A stretch of DNA of 13,146 nucleotides from NCBI GenBank assembly GCA_003024985.2, contig PXIH01S0008150.1; one strand, written 5' to 3'. Of this stretch, positions 8,527-13,146 are shown one piece after another. Within the stretch, counting starts at the first letter, position 1. The number at the start of each line of letters is the position of its first letter. The position numbers were made by a program, and so were the translations under genes. Under the pieces are notes generated by a model. That model searched no databases, was not told the DNA's origin, and was given only the letters and a program-made list of their open reading frames with translations. The DNA is from Euperipatoides rowelli. Taxonomy: Eukaryota; Onychophora; Udeonychophora; Euonychophora; Peripatopsidae.

Positions 8527-8850
8527 TCCAATATTACTTTTCCTGAGGAGGGATTGGATTTATATCATCCAAAGGTGAATAGTAATGATAAAATTTTGAT
8601 TACCAAGTTGGAGGTAGGCTTTGAGCAAGCTGAATTTGAATACTTAAATACTGACTTCAATGAAACTATAATAAGGAAGTCTAGCCATGATTACAACCTT
8701 TGTTCTAGTGCCAATGCTAAACCAAATATACCCAATGTGAGAGTTAATCAGCCTCCTGTTGAGCATGCCCCCTCTTTCATTGAAATTGAAGATCCAAAGG
8801 TAAAACAACATTATTTCCTTAGGAGCAGAAAACAGAAATCATCTGAATAA
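8527..8850 (+). pseudogene. pol: pol C-terminal tail
   Basis: The GPY/F frame continues past TAA 8524 for another 107 codons to TAA at 8848. The product is acidic and Pro/Asn-rich with no known domain, and ends with KQHYFLRSRKQK. A 'Y.LRSR' ending of this kind is common at the end of Gypsy Pol proteins, so this stop probably marks the original end of pol. There is no splice site or new ORF pointing to an envelope gene. Confidence 0.65.
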
Positions 8851-9303
8851 TGTTAGAGGCATTTGTTTTCAGGCAAATTTATGCATAAACCGTAAGTATT
8901 TAAGGTAAATATTATTTATATCAAATTGTAAATTATTAGTTTATAAATCCTTAATATACACTAGTTCTGTCTTTCACTTTCTAAAGAAACTGTGAGTTAG
9001 ATAGATTTCATGCCTTGCACATTTAGTTAGACATTTTAAAAATTTTAGATACTTAGTACCATCATAGTGTGAAGATAATTGAATTGAACCAACTCTTGAA
9101 ATTTTAAACACTTCTAGCCTTTAATTTTATCTAATGTTTTGGAAATTGAACAAGAATTGATTTAGTTTTAGATTTTAAACAAATAATTACAGTTTGTTTT
9201 ATTCATCAAGGGGTTAAAAGGAGTAAGTTTGGAACTAAGTACTGGTTCTGCTCTTCCTTTCTTCAGGCTTAGTATCCATTAGTGAGTCTCTTGCTGTTCT
9301 GTA
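8851..9303. other. Sequence after pol: expected 3' LTR position, not recognised
   Basis: This stretch should hold the polypurine tract and the start of the 3' LTR. A purine-rich word, AAGGGGTTAAAAGGAGTAAG at 9210-9229, is a weak polypurine-tract candidate. I found no similarity by eye to 1260-3250. The stretch is AT-rich and has no open frame of note on the plus strand. A minus-strand continuation of the next gene extends down to about 9240. Confidence 0.4.
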
Positions 9304-9690
9304 TTAGCCATTAAATTTTTTTCTGGGCTTTTCTCTGTCAGGGGTCTTTATTTTTCTTTTCTTCGTGATTTGTTTGGGTTGGTCCAATATCTGTTCATTT
9401 TGGTTGGGAGGAAGGTTGGCAGTCTCTGTAAGAAGGCAAGAAAAATAGGATTTAGGGAACATTTCCTGTTCTAGAAGTAACTGCAGTTCCCAGCATTTGG
9501 CTTCTTGCTCTTGATAGGATGCTTGTTCTTTTAGCTCCACAATCTTTTGTTCGTATTTGGAAATTTTAGCCCAGGCCTTCTCCAAATCCACAACCATTAT
9601 TGTCACTGTTTGGTCCTTTGTTTCGATTGATTTCTTTAATAATTTGATTTCGTTCTTTAATTGGATGATTTTTGTTTGACCTTTGTTCAT
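9304..9690 (-). CDS. Coiled-coil, Lys-rich hypothetical protein, possibly from a mobile element
   Basis: A 128-codon open frame from ATG at 9690. Residues 1-75 are heptad-like and rich in Lys, Glu, Gln and Leu (for example IIQLKNEIKLLKKSIE), which predicts a coiled coil. Residues 100-128 are very basic (ITKKRKIK, REKPRKKFNG), as in nucleic-acid-binding tails. After the stop the same frame still looks coding (MDTKPEERKSR) to about 9240. Upstream the frame continues as GKKVKTHPEFLKLQR before a TGA. A QCPI motif with a one-base slip lies just ahead of that, faintly like a zinc finger. Coiled coil plus basic tail recalls LINE ORF1 proteins, but I recognise no family. It is probably a broken fragment. 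Confidence 0.4.
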   Translation of the reverse strand: MNKGQTKIIQLKNEIKLLKKSIETKDQTVTIMVVDLEKAWAKISKYEQKIVELKEQASYQEQEAKCWELQLLLEQEMFPKSYFSCLLTETANLPPNQNEQILDQPKQITKKRKIKTPDREKPRKKFNG

Positions 9691-9849
9691 TCATCTCTGG
9701 AGTTTCAAAAACTCCGGATGAGTTTTGACTTTTTTACCAGATTGGACATTGTACAACCTTGGATCTGGGTATTTTCATCATTTTTTCATCTGTTACTAAA
9801 GTACGAAGAAGAAAGGAAGAGTTTGAATTAAATGTTTAAGAATAATCAA

Positions 9850-10060
9850 GGTGTGGTGGTCCAGTCAGTAGCATGCAGGCATGCAGCATCTCAGATATAT
9901 AATCCAGGGGAACAGGTTCGATCCCCAAGGGTTCCAATAGTTCTAGGTATTTTGCAGGCGCAGGTGAAAGGTGACATTTTTCTATGCATGAAAAGTCCAC
10001 TAATCTTGAGTGCAAGAAAAATATGCTACTGTTGCCTGGATCTTAATGATAGTTAAGCCG
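9850..10060 (+). mobile_element. Probable tRNA-derived SINE
   Basis: An A-box-like TGGTCCAGTCAG (9857-9868) matches the pol III consensus at 10 of 12 positions. A B-box GGTTCGATCCC (9915-9925) matches at 10 of 11. Both sit in the right order in a 75-90 base tRNA-like head starting at 9850. The cloverleaf cannot be folded well (weak T-stem and acceptor pairing), so this is not a working tRNA gene. A tRNA-unrelated body appears to follow, up to roughly 10060, but the 3' end is uncertain. A TTTTT run at 9978-9982 could end pol III transcripts early. A small ORF over the same bases (9832-10056) is not believed. Confidence 0.5.
9871..9886 (+). repeat. 8-bp tandem duplication between the pol III boxes
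   Basis: GCATGCAG occurs twice in a row (9871-9878 and 9879-9886). It raises the A-box to B-box start distance to 58 bases; without one copy it would be 50, which is closer to a normal tRNA. Confidence 0.75.
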
Positions 10061-10149
10061 AGGAGGGAAGGTTCACTTTGGAAGAGCCAAACCATTGAGA
10101 AGAATTTAAATATTATTGTAAATAAACTCTTGTTTTCCCTGTTATGCAG

Positions 10150-10172
10150 AAACTTTTTTTTTAAAAAAGTTT
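10150..10172. repeat. Perfect short inverted repeat
   Basis: AAACTTTTTT (10150-10159) and AAAAAAGTTT (10163-10172) are exact reverse complements around a three-base TTT loop. In RNA this would be a hairpin of A-U pairs with one G-C pair per arm. It may be a small palindrome formed by replication slippage; a transcription role is not supported. Confidence 0.7.
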
Positions 10173-10174
10173 AA

Positions 10175-10862
10175 AACTCTGTAAATATTGTAGGCTATAA
10201 ATAAAGTATTTTTCCATCTGAATTTTTTTTTTAAATATATATTCCATTTCTATCTCTTTTTCAAAATAAACTTGCAGAAATATGCTCTAATCATTGGAAC
10301 AATATTAATAATATGGTCCAGTCCTCGTGGCGGCGCTGTCTGTTTCCTGCAGGCTGTTAAAACGAGGTCGAAGTCATAAGCAAGCTGAGACGTTTCCATG
10401 TTTGTGTCTCAGTGTGTCAGTCAAGGCAGTTATGGAAAGGTTTTTTTCCCCTGGCTATAAACACCTTGCCAGGGATTTTATCCAGTGGGTTGCCTCACAG
10501 TAAGAACCGTAATAGTTATGGAGATATCTAATAATAGTGACTAGATAGATGCACTAATGTCCATCAATTCCCCAGAAAAAAATTACATCTCTTCTCCTCT
10601 TGAAAGTGAGATTTATTTTATAAAAAAAATAATACTATTTATAATACATTATCGATCAAGAGGACAGGACGAAGATCACCATTTCTTTACAAGTCCTTAT
10701 CATTTCCGAATGTCAAATAATGATGTTGTAATCTCCAGCAAAATATGAAAAATTATGATAAAGTGATCACTAACATGAAGGATTTCTCAGAAAAATATAT
10801 AAAGTTGGTTAAAATTTTACAGTATTGGGCATTCTCAGCTATATTTTTATTTTGTCAAGTGA
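10175..10862. other. Non-coding stretch, perhaps leader of the LINE relic
   Basis: It starts AT-rich, then has a distinctly GC- and CpG-rich patch at 10320-10345 (CGTGGCGGCGCTGTCTG) unlike the surroundings. A 63-codon frame at 10557-10748 shows no recognised motif. Position just upstream of the first LINE-like coding sequence makes a LINE 5' UTR or an early part of ORF1 possible, but no start can be fixed. Confidence 0.3.
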
Positions 10863-11126
10863 AGAAGCCGACACCAAAATGGAGATAACTTTTTAATAAA
10901 AAGTGTTATTGATATAAGTAGACCAATGGAAATAAGATGCATTTATTTTCCAGACAATTCCAAATATTTTAGACTAGACTTTATAAGAGTAGAAGATAAG
11001 AAAAGAATAGAATATGAGTTTTTAAATTGTGGAGCTTATTGTGAGGTCCCAGTTATGTTTGGAGCCTTATGCTATACAGTGCAACTAAGATTGCACTGGT
11101 TTCCTTACTTTAAAGGATTATCTTAA
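10863..11126 (+). pseudogene. LINE ORF1-like N-terminal fragment
   Basis: The frame is open from 10863 with a first ATG at 10926 and a TAA at 11124. It includes NFLIKSVIDI and then FRLDFIRVEDKKRIEYEF, an alternation of strands and charged helices compatible with the RRM-like domain that precedes zinc knuckles in many LINE ORF1 proteins. I cannot confirm the domain by eye. The case rests on its orientation and on the zinc knuckles some 200 bases downstream. The gap between (11127-11299) is AT-rich with A runs and shows only traces of coding. Confidence 0.4.
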
Positions 11127-11299
11127 TGTGAAATTGGCTTTCCAAAAATATTTATTAATAACAAGTGCTACTAATAAAAAAAAAAAATAGTTAATGATGA
11201 CCTGTTATTTTATTCTAAAATAGTCCATTGTAATGCAGTATTAAATCCAGATAAATCTATAGAGAATATTCATCATATAATCAGAATAATGAATTGTAA

Positions 11300-11409
11300 T
11301 GTTTTAGTAACATAAAAGGAAGGCAACCTTTGTATCTTAAATGTGGACATGTTGGTCACAGATCTCTCCAATGCCCTATAAAAGTGCAAAAGTTGTGGTG
11401 TTTTTTTTT
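11300..11409 (+). pseudogene. LINE ORF1 zinc knuckles, damaged
   Basis: YLKCGHVGHRSLQCP (11333-11377) is a CCHC knuckle in which the first Cys is Tyr, while C-X4-H-X4-C is intact. One base out of frame follows CKSCG (11385-11399), the start of a second knuckle, then a T-run at 11400-11411 and fragments such as HVESI and CTNEE near 11415-11445. Paired CCHC knuckles near the end of ORF1 are typical of Jockey- and I-like LINEs, where they bind the element RNA. The T-run has probably changed length and shifted the frame. Confidence 0.72.
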
Positions 11410-11574
11410 TTATGTTGAGAGCATCTAAATTGTACAAATGAGGAAAATTAAGTACTTTATTCATCGTTATTTAGCAAGGTAATCAACAAAGTAGTGAAGA
11501 ATTAGGCTACAAGAGACTCAAGAATCTGATTTTATTCATTTCATGATAATGGAAATTTCAAATATTTTAATTAA

Positions 11575-11959
11575 ACAAACCCAGCTGAAAATGTAAGCAT
11601 TAAACAAAGAGATAAACAGAAGGAGAAAGAATCATCATTTCAGGAAATTATGGTTGTGCAAAATTGTTGTAAGAATTCTGCATTTGCAAATGGTGCTGGC
11701 TTGAAGTTGGATAGTAGTATGCCTAAACCCGTTCAAATGAAGAAGGTGAAGCTTGGTAATAAGAATAATGTCCCTCAGTCTATCTCCTGTACGCCTGGTT
11801 CTATATGTAAGAAGGTCAGGTAGAGCTGGTCTTCTGAAGGATAAGGATAAAAAGGGGCTTAATGAAAAGGAAACCAAGATTTCTAAGAATTCTGCTAATT
11901 TTTTGTTGAAAACTTCTTTTAAAAAATATGAGATTTATGAGAATCGTGAAATTACTTGA
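11575..11959 (+). pseudogene. LINE ORF1 C-terminal part, frameshifted
   Basis: One frame is open from 11575 to TAG at 11821 with no early ATG, reading for example KQRDKQKEKESSFQEI and PKPVQMKKVKLGNKN. The coding pattern then moves to a second frame (KDKDKKGLNEKETKI) up to TGA at 11957. The change is around 11810-11820. The product is very Lys-rich and of low complexity, as often seen between the zinc knuckles and the stop of ORF1 proteins. No catalytic motif is expected. Which residues were originally contiguous cannot be fixed without related copies. Confidence 0.5.
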
Positions 11960-12428
11960 CATTAGGCCTTGCAATCATAGTTAATGTTAAACTAATTCCT
12001 TATATAAAATGGCTAAGAAATGAGGGCTCTATGCTGATGATGGAAATTCCGGTATCTGAATACAACATTAAAAATCCTTAATATTCATAAACCAATTGTT
12101 ACTTGTTAGAGGAAAGTATTTTTTGAGAGTTTAAAGAATATGTNTAAAAAAAACTTTTAGGATATAGGCTATTATTATTATTGGTGACTTCAATATTAAT
12201 AATCCTACCAAAAGCAGTGAAATTGTCAACTTTATGGATGATATAGGTCTACTGGAAATAGCTTAATTAAAAATATGCAAAGAATTCCTATCGTTTTGAT
12301 TCAAAATCTTGTAATCGTCTTGACCTTATGTTGTTTTCAAGGGTCATGAAAATTGATATGGTTTGAAAGTACAAAATAACCCCTTTCACGTACCATTTGA
12401 TGTTAAATGTAATACTCAAAATTGATAA
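11960..12428 (+). pseudogene. LINE AP-type endonuclease remnant
   Basis: IIIIGDFNINNPTKSS, with the GDFN motif at 12183-12194, followed by DDIGLLEIA, is the hallmark of the apurinic-like endonuclease of LINEs. That enzyme nicks target DNA to prime reverse transcription. In a second frame NRLDLMLFS (about 12310-12340) fits the conserved 'iDlif.s' near the C-terminus, and HVPFDVK at about 12388 fits the region of the catalytic His. Upstream only about 220 bases separate the ORF1 stop from GDFN, where roughly 400 are expected, so much of the N-terminal half is deleted or unrecognisable. An ambiguous base lies at 12144. Confidence 0.75.
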
Positions 12429-13055
12429 TTCTATAAAATTGAATATGTTGTTTACAGACGTGGGTACTTTCCCTTTTGGGAAATGCTTGATGACGCTCTA
12501 AATTTAAAAATCACTGGTTTGTTAAAGCTCAGAACTGGATCTAATTTTCATATTTTTCCCTTCTGGCAAATACTAAAGAGTCAGGCATTTAGTCATCAAG
12601 TGAATGTTGAAATAGATGATATAAAAGCCATTGATAGAGATATTTTAACTCTTAAAAGTTTGATATTGTGAGTAAAAGTCAGGTCACTCTCATTTTAGAT
12701 GATATTCAAAGAAAAAGGGAAAGAAAAAAAAGGAATATATGATAAAAAAAAAGGAATAATTTCAAGAGTTATGTCTTATAATACACCCAAGTGAGTTTTG
12801 TTAAAAATGTTGAGAAAAAATAGAAATGAATTCAATATTAGTGTAATTGTTAGGGATAATGAAATAATTACAAATGATAGCAGTATTGTTAAAGAATTAC
12901 AAAATCATTATATTGTTTCTTTGGAAACTGCTTTTAAAGCCAAAAATAATGTTAAATCATTTTGGGAATTTGTAGGGTGTGCTAATTTCAAGATGTTTTT
13001 CAAAATATTTCTAAACAAACCTTTAATGATCAACAATTTCTTGAGAAGGATATAA
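12429..13055 (+). pseudogene. LINE ORF2 linker between endonuclease and RT
   Basis: Frame 12429-12671 gives YVVYRRGYFPFWEMLDDAL and a charged helix with VEIDDIKAIDRDI, the position and style of the region following the endonuclease. An A-rich stretch (12724-12762) with two AAAAAAGGAATA-like words breaks the frame. Frame 12798-13055 gives FNISVIVRDNEIITND and SSIVKELQNHYIVSLE, matching the 'i..I.....G.iitd...i...f..yY..l' block that precedes LINE RT domains. Frame changes again near 12990. Confidence 0.65.
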
Positions 13056-13146
13056 CTGCAGAGGAATTAAATATGGCCATTGACTCTTTAAACCTTAACT
13101 TTTCCTCAGGTTCTGATGGACTAAATAATGGATTTTTTTTTTTTTT
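12992..13146 (+). pseudogene. LINE reverse transcriptase, N-terminal start only
   Basis: EKDITAEELNMAIDSLN and then SGSDGLNNGF match the opening of LINE RT domains, where a helix 'E...AI..L' precedes the 'SPG.DG' motif. Here the motif reads SGSDG. The frame is open for about 50 codons to the window edge, which is a T14 run (13133-13146). The catalytic FADD region would lie further downstream and is not in the window. RT primes on nicked target DNA. Confidence 0.75.

Larger units (their letters stand above)
3252..8850 (+). mobile_element. Decayed Ty3/Gypsy LTR retrotransposon, internal region
   Basis: The domains appear in the classic Ty3/Gypsy order: gag capsid, CCHC knuckle, aspartic protease, reverse transcriptase with YLDD, RNase H, then integrase with HHCC, DDE and GPY/F modules. 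Integrase after RNase H distinguishes this from Ty1/Copia. The GPY/F module is known from several Gypsy lineages and no chromodomain is seen. The coding track changes frame at least six times and contains about a dozen stops, so no complete Gag or Pol can be made. No envelope-like ORF follows pol. The outer boundaries are set by a possible primer site and the pol stop because flanking LTRs were not recognised; the true element is longer. Confidence 0.93.
10863..13146 (+). mobile_element. Decayed non-LTR retrotransposon (LINE) relic, 3' end outside window
   Basis: The order along the plus strand is: an ORF1-like fragment, CCHC zinc knuckles (11333-11399), an ORF1 C-terminal piece (11575-11959), an AP-type endonuclease with GDFN (12183-12194), an endonuclease-RT linker, and the N-terminal RT signature ending at the window edge. 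This is the arrangement of two-ORF LINEs such as those of the Jockey, I and related clades, whose ORF1 carries CCHC knuckles. Stops and frame changes occur in every part, and the endonuclease N-terminus is shortened. The 5' boundary is only the first open frame, not a proven end. Confidence 0.8.

Noticed and set aside
8851-9303. Search for an envelope gene after pol
   Set aside because: No plus-strand ORF, signal peptide or splice arrangement of that kind is present.
9850-9935. Functional tRNA gene
   Set aside because: The A and B boxes match, but the acceptor and T stems do not pair well and the box spacing is too long.
9832-10056. 74-codon plus-strand ORF
   Set aside because: It lies on the SINE-like sequence with pol III boxes, and its protein has no recognisable features.
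11635-11877. 80-codon minus-strand ORF
   Set aside because: It is antisense to the Lys-rich ORF1 C-terminal part of the LINE, which fits better.
1-13146. CRISPR array, bacterial operons, ribosomal RNA genes
   Set aside because: No regularly spaced direct repeats, no bacterial gene organisation and no rRNA-like conserved sequence were seen.

Overview
This is AT-rich, repeat-derived eukaryotic DNA with no convincing host gene. Nearly all recognisable coding matter belongs to decayed transposable elements. The frequent TAGGCCTA/AGGCCTAC-type words and the mix of a chromovirus-unlike Ty3/Gypsy element, a CCHC-containing LINE and a tRNA-like SINE suggest an invertebrate, perhaps a decapod crustacean or other arthropod, but this is an impression and not a proof. 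Two ambiguous bases (2678, 12144) and the terminal T14 run point to draft shotgun assembly.

Layout. 1-1430: AT-rich non-coding DNA with a two-copy 121-bp tandem repeat (173-413) and a smaller 28-bp repeat. 1466-1700: a CCAAT / TATATAAG / AATAAA series resembling an LTR-type or small promoter unit. 2475-2863: three or more very degenerate units of about 120-140 bp. 3252-8850: the main feature, a plus-strand Ty3/Gypsy retrotransposon relic with gag (N-terminal region, capsid, zinc knuckle), protease, reverse transcriptase, RNase H, integrase (zinc-binding, DDE core, GPY/F module) and a C-terminal tail, all in canonical order. It is broken by at least six frame changes and many stop codons, and several key residues are lost. 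No flanking LTR pair could be recognised by eye and no envelope gene follows pol. 9304-9690 (minus strand): a coiled-coil, Lys-rich ORF of unknown origin. 9850 to about 10060: a probable tRNA-derived SINE with pol III A and B boxes. 10863-13146: a plus-strand non-LTR retrotransposon (LINE) relic with ORF1 zinc knuckles, an AP-type endonuclease carrying the GDFN motif, and the beginning of a reverse transcriptase domain, cut off by the end of the window.

How the parts work together. In intact relatives, Gag packages the RNA and the pol enzymes copy and integrate it. Here the chain is broken at every step, so the Gypsy copy must be inert on its own. The LINE relic is of a kind that could once have supplied machinery to SINEs, but no link between this LINE and the nearby SINE is visible. 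The window is best read as layered transposon debris. I found no clear evidence for a new functional system; the most unusual signals are the active-site duplication in the protease, the TGA bias of the pol stop codons, the apparent absence of LTRs, and the unexplained minus-strand coiled-coil ORF.
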